In this document: positions 25,518-33,894 of the stretch, piece by piece | Position numbering within the stretch: the stretch's first letter is position 1 | Layout: every line of letters starts with the position of its first letter | Origin: Oscillospiraceae bacterium | GTDB lineage: Bacteria; Bacillota; Clostridia; Oscillospirales; Oscillospiraceae | Direction: 5' to 3' | Length of the DNA stretch: 64,000 nt | Assembly: GCA_021771635.1 (NCBI GenBank) | Contig: JAETOQ010000003.1 | Location: forward strand, 24,774-88,773 | Notes under the pieces: generated by a model | Told to the model about the DNA's origin: nothing | Seen by the model: only the letters and a program-made list of their open reading frames with translations | Databases searched by the model: none | Translations under genes and position numbers: made by a program

Positions 25518-26873
25518 ATGAAGACCCCAGCGTCCAGCCGGGACCTGCTGTTCCAGTTCCATGGTGTCCCGCCCTTTGGCACATCCGTATCCCTGGCCCT
25601 TCAGCATCTGGTGGCCATGATCGTAGGCTGCGTGACGCCGCCGATCATCATCGCCGGAGCCATCGGCCTCTCCCAGGCGGACCGGGTATTGCTGATCCAG
25701 GCGTCTCTGGTGATGTCCGCCGTGTCCACGCTGCTGCAGCTCTTTCCCATTGGGAAGCGGTTTGGCTCCGGCCTGCCGGTGATCCTGGGTGTCAGCTTTG
25801 CCTATGTACCCAGCATGCAGGCCATCGCCGCCTCCGGCGGAGGTGTGTCCGCCATCGCGGGCGCCATGCTGGTGGGCGGCCTGGTGGCGATCGTCGTGGG
25901 TGTGTTTGTGAAGAAGATCCGCCTGCTGTTTCCGCCGGTCATCACCGGAACGGTGGTGTTCACCATCGGACTGTCCCTGTATCCCACCGCCATCAACTAC
26001 ATGGCGGGCGGCACCGCCAATACCTACGAGGCCGTTACGGCCAAGGGTCTGACGGAGGCGCTGGTGTACGGCTCCTGGCAGAACTGGCTGGTGGCGGCGC
26101 TGACGCTGACGGTGGTCATGATCCTGAACAACCACGGCAAGGGGCTGTGCAAGCTGGCGTCCATCCTGCTGGGCATGATCTTTGGCTATATCGTGGCATT
26201 GCGCTTCGGCATGGTGAGCTTTGCCGACGTGGGGACGGCGGCCTGGTTCTCCCTGCCCCGCCTTCTGCACTTCGGCGTGACCTTTGACTTGCCCAGCTGT
26301 GTGGCGGTGGGCCTGCTGTTCGCCATCAACTCCATTCAGGCCATTGGCGATTTTACCGCCACCACCGTGGGAGGCATGGACCGGGACCCCACGGACAGCG
26401 AATTGCAGGGGGGCATCATCGCCTACGGCGCCAGCAATATCCTGGCGGCGCTGTTCGGCGGACTGCCCACGGCGACCTATTCCCAGAACGTGGGCATCGT
26501 CAGCACCAATAAGGTGGTGAACCGGACGGTGTTTGCCCTCACCGGGGTTTTTTTGCTGCTGGCGGGCGTGTCGCCCAAGTTCGCGGCTCTGCTGACCACG
26601 ATCCCTCAGTGTGTGCTGGGCGGCGCCACCATCACCGTGTTCTCCACCATTGCCATGACGGGCATGAAGCTCATTGCCTCCCAGGACCTGACGGCCCGGA
26701 ATACCACCATCGTGGGACTGTCCGCCGCCCTGGGCGTGGGCATCTCCCAGGCCAGCGCCGCCCTGAGCCAGTTCCCGGACAGCGTGACCATGATCTTTGG
26801 AAAATCCCCCGTGGTCATCGCCACCCTGATGGCGGTGCTGCTGAACCTGATCCTGCCCAAAGAGAAGGCCTGA
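25518..26873 (+). CDS. Nucleobase:cation symporter-2 family permease (xanthine/uracil type)
   Basis: The 451-residue protein has about 14 helices of the NCS2 fold. ALQHLVAMIVGCVTPPIIIAGA (residue 28) and the signature segment SIQAIGDFTATTVGGMDRDP near 275 with LPTATYSQNVGIVSTNKVVNR near 318 are closest to purine (xanthine or urate) permeases rather than uracil carriers. It imports a nucleobase with protons. GTAAGGAGG stands before the ATG. It is a single-gene unit with its own promoter. Confidence 0.92.
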   Translation: MKTPASSRDLLFQFHGVPPFGTSVSLALQHLVAMIVGCVTPPIIIAGAIGLSQADRVLLIQASLVMSAVSTLLQLFPIGKRFGSGLPVILGVSFAYVPSMQAIAASGGGVSAIAGAMLVGGLVAIVVGVFVKKIRLLFPPVITGTVVFTIGLSLYPTAINYMAGGTANTYEAVTAKGLTEALVYGSWQNWLVAALTLTVVMILNNHGKGLCKLASILLGMIFGYIVALRFGMVSFADVGTAAWFSLPRLLHFGVTFDLPSCVAVGLLFAINSIQAIGDFTATTVGGMDRDPTDSELQGGIIAYGASNILAALFGGLPTATYSQNVGIVSTNKVVNRTVFALTGVFLLLAGVSPKFAALLTTIPQCVLGGATITVFSTIAMTGMKLIASQDLTARNTTIVGLSAALGVGISQASAALSQFPDSVTMIFGKSPVVIATLMAVLLNLILPKEKA

Positions 26874-26963
26874 GGATGATAGAGCTTTGATAAACCGCCG
26901 CTGGGCATGATCAAACGATCATTGCACCTGGTAAGATAAAGGTAGGCATTCACAAAAATGAAG

Positions 26964-26982
26964 TGGCTCCAAAAAGTTAGAC
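26964..26982. mobile_element. Solo IS3-family end-like sequence
   Basis: TGGCTCCAAAAAGTTAGAC followed by A resembles terminal inverted repeats of IS3/IS150-type insertion sequences. No transposase is attached, so it would be a scar. Recognition rests on a short motif only. Confidence 0.35.
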
Positions 26983-27009
26983 AAAAATAGAAGCAAAAAT
27001 GAGTTAAGC

Positions 27010-27058
27010 AGCTGAAGGGCTTGCCGCCTGTGCAGAGCAGGCGGCAAGCCCTTCAGCT
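27010..27058. repeat. Perfect 21-bp-stem hairpin
   Basis: AGCTGAAGGGCTTGCCGCCTG followed seven bases later by its exact reverse complement (27038-27058). The T tail is only three long, so it may be a terminator or part of an insertion-sequence remnant beside it. Confidence 0.6.
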
Positions 27059-27069
27059 TTGCCTGAATG

Positions 27070-27192
27070 CGGCGGCTGGTAGAAGAAGTTCAGTGCAAGA
27101 TCGCCTATTGCGGGTTCTGCGGGTTTGAACTGGATGACGCCATCCCGGATCACACTGCATTCAGCAAAACCAGGACGCAAAAATGGCAGCAA
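27070..27192 (+). pseudogene. Fragment of an IS1182-type transposase
   Basis: In one frame the DNA encodes RRLVEEVQCKIAYCGFCGFE followed by LDDAIPDHTAFSKTRTQKW. This closely follows the conserved N-terminal block of IS1182/IS5-group transposases (RRLVREI...AYRWFCG.DLDDPIPDHSTFSK.R). There is no start codon, no catalytic DDE region and no continuation past a stop at 27244. It is a decayed internal fragment. Reading from 26874 to 27250 I see no other gene. Confidence 0.75.
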
Positions 27193-27257
27193 GGCAGGCC
27201 ACCGCCGTTCCCGGCATGTGGGTATACTGGGAAGCACAATGGATAAATCTTAACAGC

Positions 27258-27299
27258 CATGAATAAATTGTTGACGCCTCCCTGCATATGACGTATGCT
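27258..27299 (+). promoter_or_regulatory. argH promoter with possible ARG box
   Basis: TTGACG (27271-27276) and TATGCT (27294-27299) are 17 bases apart. CATGAATAAA at 27258-27267 equals the left half of the Bacillus-type ARG box consensus and abuts the -35, suggesting ArgR control. The right half matches poorly. Confidence 0.5.
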
Positions 27300-27409
27300 T
27301 ATACAAGCTGGATGCTCAAACAGGCGTCAGATACATCCGTTCGAAAATATCATGTTTGCGTGATAGCATCTCCGGCGGAATGATTTAAAAATAAAGGAGA
27401 AGAACAGCT

Positions 27410-28798
27410 ATGGCGAGCTTATGGGGCGGCAGATTTGAAAAGGATATGGATGAGATCGTAAAAAAATACAATGCCTCCATCTTTTTTGACCAGAGGATGT
27501 ACAATGAGGACATCGACGGCAGTATTGCCCATGTGACGATGCTGGGCAGACAGGGCATCGTCACGGAGGAGGAAAAGGAGCAGATCATAGCGGGGCTGGA
27601 GGAGATCCGGGAGGACATCGCCGCCGGCAGGATCGTATTCACCGTGGAGGACGAGGACATCCACATGGGGATCGAAAGCCGCCTGACCGCCCGGATCGGC
27701 GACGTGGGCAAAAAACTGCACACCGCCCGCAGCCGCAACGACCAGTGCCAGGTGGACGGCCGCCTGTATCTGAAAAGGGAGATTCGGGAGATTTTGAACA
27801 GCCTCTGCTGCCTGGAGAGCGTCATCCTGGAGAAAGCGGAGAAATACGCGGACCAGATCACCGTGGGCTTCACCCACCTGCAGCACGCACAGCCCATCAC
27901 CATCGGCTTTGTGTTCATGGCCTATTTCCAGATGTTTAAGCGGGACATCCAGCGGCTGACAGACACCCTGGAGCGGATGGATCACAACCCCCTGGGCTCC
28001 TGCGCCCTGGCGGGGACCACCATGCCCATCGACCGCCAGCTCACCAGCCAGCTGCTGGGCTTTGCCGCTCCCTGTGAAAACGCCATGGACGGTGTCAGCG
28101 ACCGGGATTACAGTCTGGAATTCCTCAGCGACGCATCAATCTCTATGATGCACCTCTCCCGCTGGGCGGAGGAGTTCGCCTGGTGGAATTCCTCGGAATT
28201 CTCCTATATCGCCATTGACGACAGCTTCTGCACCGGCAGCAGCATCATGCCCCAGAAGAAAAACCCGGATATGGCGGAGCTGATCCGGGGCAAGGTGGGC
28301 CGGGTGTACGGCGACCTGATGCAGCTGCTGACAGTCATGAAGGGAACACCTCTGGCCTACAATAAGGACTTTCAGGAGGACAAGGAGAGCCTGTTTGACG
28401 CCGTCGATACCTGGAAGGCCACCATTGATATCTTTACCCGGATGCTGGATAAGACGGAATTCCGCATGGACCACATCGAAAAGCAGCTGAGCCGCGGCTT
28501 CCTGAACGCCACCGATATTGCCGAGCACTTCGCCAAGCAGGGCATTCCCTTCCGGGAGGCCCATGCCATCGTGGGCCGTATGGTCAAGGCATGTGAAAGC
28601 AAGAACTGCGATTTCCAGGACCTGACCGAGGAGGACCTGCAGAGCATCGACAGCCGTGTGACTAAGGCATCCCTGGGCGATATCAGCATCAGATCCTGTG
28701 TGAATGCCCGTATGTCCTTCGGCGGCACCGCCCCGGCGGAGGTGCGCCGCCAGATCGCCGTGGGCAAGGCGTGGCTGGACAGTCTGGAATTCCAATAA
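27410..28798 (+). CDS. argH: Argininosuccinate lyase
   Basis: The 462-residue tetrameric enzyme splits argininosuccinate into arginine and fumarate. The N-terminus LWGGRFEKDMDEIVKKYNAS, the motif TARSRNDQ near residue 110, the HLQHAQP catalytic histidine block near 155 and the signature GSSIMPQKKNPD near 278 are all present. AAAGGAG lies 9 bases before the ATG. It stands alone, with no argG or other arginine synthesis genes nearby, under its own promoter. Confidence 0.98.
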   Translation: MASLWGGRFEKDMDEIVKKYNASIFFDQRMYNEDIDGSIAHVTMLGRQGIVTEEEKEQIIAGLEEIREDIAAGRIVFTVEDEDIHMGIESRLTARIGDVGKKLHTARSRNDQCQVDGRLYLKREIREILNSLCCLESVILEKAEKYADQITVGFTHLQHAQPITIGFVFMAYFQMFKRDIQRLTDTLERMDHNPLGSCALAGTTMPIDRQLTSQLLGFAAPCENAMDGVSDRDYSLEFLSDASISMMHLSRWAEEFAWWNSSEFSYIAIDDSFCTGSSIMPQKKNPDMAELIRGKVGRVYGDLMQLLTVMKGTPLAYNKDFQEDKESLFDAVDTWKATIDIFTRMLDKTEFRMDHIEKQLSRGFLNATDIAEHFAKQGIPFREAHAIVGRMVKACESKNCDFQDLTEEDLQSIDSRVTKASLGDISIRSCVNARMSFGGTAPAEVRRQIAVGKAWLDSLEFQ

Positions 28799-28811
28799 AC
28801 CAAATAGCAAA

Positions 28812-28844
28812 AGCCGCCCGCAGCGTTTTCCGCTGCGGGCGGCT
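28812..28844. terminator. Bidirectional terminator between argH and the C-S lyase gene
   Basis: AGCCGCCCGCAGCG (28812-28825) pairs perfectly with CGCTGCGGGCGGCT (28831-28844). Leftward it is followed by TTTTGCTATTTG. Confidence 0.85.
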
Positions 28845-28871
28845 CTGCTTATGCAGATATCAGAACAGAGA

Positions 28872-30041
28872 TCACAGGCCGTTGACCGCCGCTTCCAGCT
28901 GCCGCAGGGCCTGTTCCAGCACGCTGCGGGGGCAGGCGGCATTCAGGCGCATATAGCCGTTCAGGCTGCGGCCGAAAGAACAGCCGTCGTTCAGGCCCAG
29001 TTTGGCTTTCTGGATCATGAAGTCGTGCAGCTCTTCGTTGGTCATGCCCAGCTCCCGGCAGTCCAGCCACATGAGATAGGTGGCGTCGGGGGCGTAGGTC
29101 TTGATTTTGGGAATGTGCTTTTCGCAGTAGTCCACAACAAAATCAAAGTTGCCGGAGATGTAGGGCAGGAGCTGTTCCAGCCACTCCTCACCGCCGGTAA
29201 AGGCGGCCTCCATGGCGGTCAGGGAGAAGGCGTTGTTTCGGTGGATATCCATGTTCATCCAGAAGCGGTCAAAGACCTGCTTCATGTGCTGGTTGGGGAA
29301 TACCACGGTGCTGGCCTGAAGCCCCGCCAGGTTGAAGGTCTTGGTTCCGGAGATGCCGGTGATGACATATCTGGCGATCTCAGGAGACAGCGCTGCTGTG
29401 GGGGTGTGCTTCCTGCCGTGGAAGATCAGGTCGGAGTGGATCTCGTCGGAGAACATCACCACATGGTATTTCATGCACAGCTCCGCCATGCGGCGCAGCT
29501 CCTCCGGCGTCCAGACAATGCCCAGGGGGTTATGGGGATTGCACAGCAGGAACAGGTCCGCCTGCTGGAGCTTGGCCTCGAAATCCGCCCAGTCAACGGT
29601 CCACTTCCCATCTTGTTCCACGAACTGGTTTTCCAGGACGCTTCGGTTCCAGGCCTCGGTCATGTCGTAGAACTCGGAGTACACCGGCGTTTGAATGAGG
29701 ACGCTGCCGCCCTCCGGGGTGAACAGCTTCACACAGGCGCTGATGGACTGGACCACGCCCAGGCTGAAGCTCATGAGAGACTGGTCGATATCCCAGCTGT
29801 TCCGGCGTTTCTGCCAGGTCCGGATGGCCTCAAAATAGCTGTCGGGCCGGGCGGTGTAGCCCCAGATGCCCTCCTGAGCACGCCGGGACAGGGCGTCAAT
29901 GATGGGCTGGGCGGTGCGGAAATCCATATCCGCGATCCACAGAGGGATCACGTCGTCTGTGCCGAATTTTTTGATCCGTTCATCGTATTTGGCGGAGTGG
30001 TTTTGAGAACGGTCAATGACGGTGTTGAAATCATACTGCAT
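28872..30041 (-). CDS. MalY/PatB-type aminotransferase class I/II, probable C-S lyase
   Basis: The 389-residue fold-type I PLP enzyme begins YDFNTVIDRSQNHSAKYDER and has DVIPLWIADMDFRTAQPI near residue 29, both typical of MalY/PatB. LLCNPHNPLGIVWTPEEL near 164 and the PLP lysine in SGTKTFNLAGLQAS near 230 are intact. Such enzymes beta-eliminate cystathionine or cysteine to a thiol, ammonia and pyruvate. It is divergent from an L-cysteine desulfidase family gene 245 bases away, which supports sulfur amino acid breakdown. Confidence 0.9.
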   Translation of the reverse strand: MQYDFNTVIDRSQNHSAKYDERIKKFGTDDVIPLWIADMDFRTAQPIIDALSRRAQEGIWGYTARPDSYFEAIRTWQKRRNSWDIDQSLMSFSLGVVQSISACVKLFTPEGGSVLIQTPVYSEFYDMTEAWNRSVLENQFVEQDGKWTVDWADFEAKLQQADLFLLCNPHNPLGIVWTPEELRRMAELCMKYHVVMFSDEIHSDLIFHGRKHTPTAALSPEIARYVITGISGTKTFNLAGLQASTVVFPNQHMKQVFDRFWMNMDIHRNNAFSLTAMEAAFTGGEEWLEQLLPYISGNFDFVVDYCEKHIPKIKTYAPDATYLMWLDCRELGMTNEELHDFMIQKAKLGLNDGCSFGRSLNGYMRLNAACPRSVLEQALRQLEAAVNGL

Positions 30042-30286
30042 GCTGCCTGCTTCCTTTCTCCATGGCTGCCGCTGAACGCGTGAATGTAGTCGCCAAATGG
30101 TTCGGACAGGAACTGTGGTCCGCAGCCATTCGCCATCATCAGTTAACCATGATTCTGCCTGTTTTTCAAGAGCTTTCTGGGAAATAGCGGGGGAGCGAAC
30201 AGGCAGGCGGCTTGCTTTTTACTCTGGTTCGGGATACAATGAATGGGATACAAAGCCAACCGCATTTATGGGAAGGAGCTTTCATT

Positions 30287-31579
30287 ATGATCACAAGAGA
30301 AGAACTGCTGACAATGCTGAGGCAGGAAGTCGTCCCGGCCCTGGGCTGCACGGAACCGGTGTGCGCGGCTCTGGCCGCCGCCGACGCCTACCACGCCATC
30401 GGGGGACAGATCGTCTCCGTGAAGCTGGAGGTCAATCCCGGCATCTATAAAAACGGCATGAGCGTGGGGATCCCCGGCTTTCCGAGAGTGGGCCTGAAAT
30501 ATGCCGCCGCCCTGGGGGCATGCCTGAGCAATCCGGAAAAGGGCCTTCAGCTGCTGGAGGATATCGACGAGTCCATTACCGCCCGGGCCATCCAGCTGGT
30601 GGAGGACCGCCATGTGGTGGTGATGATCAAGCACGACGAGATCCAGCTCTACGCCCGGGCAGAGATAATTACCACCACGGGCATCGGCATCAGCGAGATC
30701 CGGGGCACCCACTCCAACATCGTGTTCACCAAGCGGAACAATGAGGTCCTGGTGAACAAGCCGTACGCCGCCGGCGGGGAGGACGACCTCCACGCCAGGC
30801 TGAAGCACATGACCGTGGCGGAGATCAAGGCCGTGGTGGACCAGTGCGGCGAGGAAGAGCTGGCCTTCATGCTGGACGGCGTGGAAATGAACGAGAAGCT
30901 GGCGGACTTCGGCCTGAAGAACGCACCGGGCATCGGCATTGCCGGAGCGCTGAAAGATCAAGTGGAGACCGGGACCATGGGGGACAATCTCTTCAGCCGC
31001 GCCATGATGCGGGTGGCCAGCAGCGCCGAGGGACGCATGAGCGGCTGTCCCTATGCCGTCATGAGCAGCGCCGGAAGCGGCAACCACGGCATCACCGCCA
31101 TCATTCCCGTGGTGGAGATGGCGCGCCATTTGGGCGCTTCCAATGAACAGCTGGAAAAAGCGCTGGCCTTCTCCCATGCACTGAACGTGTACATCAAGAT
31201 GTATACCGGCAAGCTGTCCGCCACCTGCGGCTGCGGCGTTTCGGCCGCCACCGCCGCTGCCGCCGCTATGGTATGGCTGATGGGCGGCACGGACGAACAG
31301 ATCGGCAGCGCCATCATCAACATGAGCGGCAACCTCACCGGCATGATCTGTGACGGCGGAAAGATCGGCTGCGCCCTGAAGCTGGCCACCGCCACCAACG
31401 CTGCCATGATGTGTGCCTATCTTGCTATGAGCGATGTGGTGCTGCAGTCCACGGACGGCATCTGCGGGAGCACGCCGGAGCAGGCCATCCGCAACATGGG
31501 CCGTGTCAGCACACCGGGTATGCTGGAGACGGATAAGACCATCCTGGATATCATGATGGAGAAGGACCAGGCGGGCTGA
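30287..31579 (+). CDS. L-cysteine desulfidase / UPF0597 family protein
   Basis: The 430-residue protein belongs to the YhaM/CdsB (UPF0597) family. These proteins contain an iron-sulfur cluster and break cysteine down to sulfide, ammonia and pyruvate. Likely cluster cysteines are in ALGCTEP (residue 19), [10 protein letters not shown] (near 313) and [14 protein letters not shown] (near 355). The ATG at 30287 follows GGAAGGAG; a longer frame starting at 30212 has no ribosome site. Older annotation calls the family serine dehydratase alpha-like, so serine is an alternative substrate. Confidence 0.88.
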   Translation: MITREELLTMLRQEVVPALGCTEPVCAALAAADAYHAIGGQIVSVKLEVNPGIYKNGMSVGIPGFPRVGLKYAAALGACLSNPEKGLQLLEDIDESITARAIQLVEDRHVVVMIKHDEIQLYARAEIITTTGIGISEIRGTHSNIVFTKRNNEVLVNKPYAAGGEDDLHARLKHMTVAEIKAVVDQCGEEELAFMLDGVEMNEKLADFGLKNAPGIGIAGALKDQVETGTMGDNLFSRAMMRVASSAEGRMSGCPYAVMSSAGSGNHGITAIIPVVEMARHLGASNEQLEKALAFSHALNVYIKMYTGKLSATCGCGVSAATAAAAAMVWLMGGTDEQIGSAIINMSGNLTGMICDGGKIGCALKLATATNAAMMCAYLAMSDVVLQSTDGICGSTPEQAIRNMGRVSTPGMLETDKTILDIMMEKDQAG

Positions 31580-31734
31580 AAGACATCGCCGCCGTATCAC
31601 GGACTATGGTGAAAAGCGGACCATGATTTTTTGGAAAGGCCCAAGTCCGGCTTGCATGGTGTCCTGTTCTGCGATACAATTAAAAAAGCAGGGCCCGGCT
31701 GTGCGCGGGCAGACAGAAAGGGAGGCGAGTTTCG

Positions 31735-32184
31735 ATGCTCTACGGAACGACGAAGCATTTAGAATCCTATCAGGGGATCCACCCCGGCGTGATGCGGGGA
31801 TTGGAGATCCTGCGGGACACGGATTTTTCTAAACTGGAGGATGGCCGGTACGAGGTAGACGGCGATGACCTGTTTTTCTTTATCCAGAGCTATATGAGCA
31901 AACCGGCCAACGACATGCCGGAGTCCCACAAAAAATATGTGGATATCCAGTATCTGATCTCCGGTCGGGAATGGATGGGCGTAGCGCCCCTGGAGGACAT
32001 GACAGAGGTCGTGGAGGCACGGCCTGAGAAGGATATCTGGCGCCATCACGGTCCCACGGATAAGATCCTGGTGACCGGGGACCGGTTTGCGGTGTTTTGG
32101 CCGGAGGATGCCCATGCTCCGGGGATCGCCGTGGATGGCCCCGAGCCCTGCCGCAAGTGCGTGGTGAAGGTGCGGGTGGGCTGA
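31735..32184 (+). CDS. YhcH/YjgK/YiaL family protein, probable sialic acid anomerase
   Basis: The 149-residue cupin-like protein matches the YhcH family: a DLFFFIQSYMSKP segment, ESHKKYVDIQYLISGREWMG near residue 62, FAVFWPEDAHAPGIAV near 118 and a final KVVVKVRVG-like strand. Relatives act as sugar anomerases, and YhcH in enteric nan operons opens or interconverts N-acetylneuraminate. Here a nagA/nagB/NanA-type set lies just beyond, so a sialic acid role is likely although transcription is convergent. AAAGGGAGG precedes the ATG. Confidence 0.85.
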   Translation: MLYGTTKHLESYQGIHPGVMRGLEILRDTDFSKLEDGRYEVDGDDLFFFIQSYMSKPANDMPESHKKYVDIQYLISGREWMGVAPLEDMTEVVEARPEKDIWRHHGPTDKILVTGDRFAVFWPEDAHAPGIAVDGPEPCRKCVVKVRVG

Positions 32185-32227
32185 AAACCACCGTATATCC
32201 AGTGGGATGCTGCATAGCAAAAAGAAA

Positions 32228-32266
32228 AGCGCTGTGGGAAACAAGAGTTTCCCACAGCGCTTTTTT
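32228..32266 (+). terminator. Terminator of yhcH-like gene
   Basis: AGCGCTGTGGGAAAC (32228-32242) pairs perfectly with GTTTCCCACAGCGCT (32247-32261), then six T. Confidence 0.93.
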
Positions 32267-32386
32267 GATATTGCATGATACGTAAACCTGTTAAAAAGAT
32301 TGGAGATCCTTTGATAGCGCAAAGCGCGTCGGTTTTTTATGAGATGTGGCGGCGTACGTTTCGTGCGCCACCCGCGCGGCACGCGG

Positions 32387-32416
32387 AATTTCAAATAAAG
32401 TACTTTATTTGAAATT
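32387..32416. repeat. Perfect 30-bp palindrome
   Basis: AATTTCAAATAAAGT is followed directly by its reverse complement, with no loop. It abuts R2 copy B. The 120 bases before it (32267-32386) hold a GTGGCG...CGCCAC hairpin near 32345 and no gene. Confidence 0.85.
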
Positions 32417-32420
32417 AGTA

Positions 32421-32585
32421 TCATACTAGACTTCATTAAAAGTAGACGAAGTCTGCTTTTTATAGCGCCGAAGGCGCGTTGAAGTCTTATGAGACGGCAT
32501 TTGTGCCTGTGGCACAAATGGGCGGCGCGCTTAGCGACACCTTCTTCCACGGAAAATATCTATTTTCTGTGGAAGAATAGTATCA
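32421..32585. repeat. Palindromic repeat family R2, copy B (uninterrupted)
   Basis: The 165-bp element runs from TCATACTAGACTTCA to the reverse of TGATACTATTCTTCC, giving TNATACTA-type terminal inverted repeats. It contains GCATTTGTGCC/GGCACAAATG and a GGAAAATATC...GATATTTTC-like hairpin. It is the intact counterpart of copy A. The stop codon of the ATPase gene (32583-32585) is its last three bases, mirroring the arrangement at copy A. Confidence 0.8.
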
Positions 32586-33704
32586 GAGGCTGATGAGGTT
32601 TTTCTCAGAATCCGGATCAAACAGGTGGATGGAGTCAGAACGGAAGGTGAAGTTCATGGCGGTGCCATAGGTGATGCCGCCCCGCAGCTCGGCGGGCAGA
32701 TCGCCGGTGGGGACACGCAGGACCACGTCCTTGCCGTTGCTGGTGACGTGCAGATAGTATTCGCTGCCCATCATCTCGGAGACCTCCACCGTGCCGGTGA
32801 CCGTGCCGGGAGTGCCGGCGGGGGCGAAGCGGATATGCTCGGGCCGGATGCCCAGGATCACGTCCTGCTCACCATGACCGGCCAGGGCCTTCTGGATCTC
32901 GGCAGAAAGGGCGACATCAACGCCGCCCACCTGGGCGTGATAGCTCTCCTCGCCGTCCTTGACCAGCTTGGCGTCGAAGAAGTTCATCTGAGGCGTGCCG
33001 ATGAAGCCGGCGACAAAGATATTGGTGGGATGGTCGAACACCTGCTGGGGCGTGCCGATCTGCTGGATGAAACCGTCCTTCATGATGACGATGCGGTCAG
33101 CCAGTGTCATAGCCTCAGTCTGGTCATGGGTGACGTAGACGAAGGTGGTGTTGATGCGCTGACGCAGCTTGATGATCTCGGCGCGCATCTCGTTGCGCAG
33201 CTTGGCGTCCAGGTTGGACAGAGGTTCGTCCATCAGCAGCACCTTGGGCTCACGGACGATGGCACGGCCGATGGCCACACGCTGGCGCTGGCCGCCGGAC
33301 AGGGCCTTGGGCTTCCGGTCCAGATACTGGGTGATGCCCAGAATCTCAGCCGCCTGATCTACCCGCTGCTTGATCTCGGCGGCGGGGACCTTCTTCAGCT
33401 TCAGGGGGAACTCCATGTTCTCGCGAACTGTCATGTGGGGATACAGGGCGTAGCTCTGGAACACCATGGCGATGTCCCGGTCCTTGGGCTCCACGTCGTT
33501 GCAAAGTTTGTCATCGATGTACAGCTCGCCCTTGCTAATCTCCTCCAGGCCGGCCACCATGCGCAGTGTGGTGGACTTGCCGCAGCCGGAGGGGCCGACC
33601 AGGACGATAAATTCCTTATCGGCGATCTCCAGGTTGAAGTCTGTGACTGCGGTGACGCCTCCGTCATAGATCTTGTAGATGTTCTTCAGGCTGACAGTTG
33701 ACAT
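32583..33704 (-). CDS. Sugar ABC transporter ATP-binding protein (UgpC/MsmK type)
   Basis: The 373-residue CUT1-class ATPase has Walker A GPSGCGKSTTLRMVAG near residue 37, signature LSGGQRQRVAIGRAI near 135, Walker B VLLMDEPLSNLDAK near 154, and a C-terminal TOBE regulatory domain from about 235. It energises one or several carbohydrate importers. It is separated from nagA by 190 bases without a clear ribosome site at ATG 33704, but lies on the same strand as the nag/nan genes. It likely serves the permeases at 36975-38792, which lack their own ATPase. Confidence 0.93.
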   Translation of the reverse strand: MSTVSLKNIYKIYDGGVTAVTDFNLEIADKEFIVLVGPSGCGKSTTLRMVAGLEEISKGELYIDDKLCNDVEPKDRDIAMVFQSYALYPHMTVRENMEFPLKLKKVPAAEIKQRVDQAAEILGITQYLDRKPKALSGGQRQRVAIGRAIVREPKVLLMDEPLSNLDAKLRNEMRAEIIKLRQRINTTFVYVTHDQTEAMTLADRIVIMKDGFIQQIGTPQQVFDHPTNIFVAGFIGTPQMNFFDAKLVKDGEESYHAQVGGVDVALSAEIQKALAGHGEQDVILGIRPEHIRFAPAGTPGTVTGTVEVSEMMGSEYYLHVTSNGKDVVLRVPTGDLPAELRGGITYGTAMNFTFRSDSIHLFDPDSEKNLISL

Positions 33705-33894
33705 AGTATATGACCGTGGCTCCGGTGCCTCCGCACCAAAAGCCTCCCCGCCGGGAGAGTATCCCCCGTGGGATTACGGCAGGTCTCCACACTGCCGCAC
33801 CGCCGGTTAACGGATTATTTCCTCCTTTTTTATGGCTGACCTGCCGCTATAAAAATGGAGTAGCGGCAGGCGCCTGATTCAAAAATTTGGGGGA

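Noticed and set aside
33705..33894. A leader gene between nagA and the ATPase gene, suggested by an AAAGGAGGAAAT site near 33820
   Set aside because: No start codon follows at a usable distance and the only frame is a few codons long.
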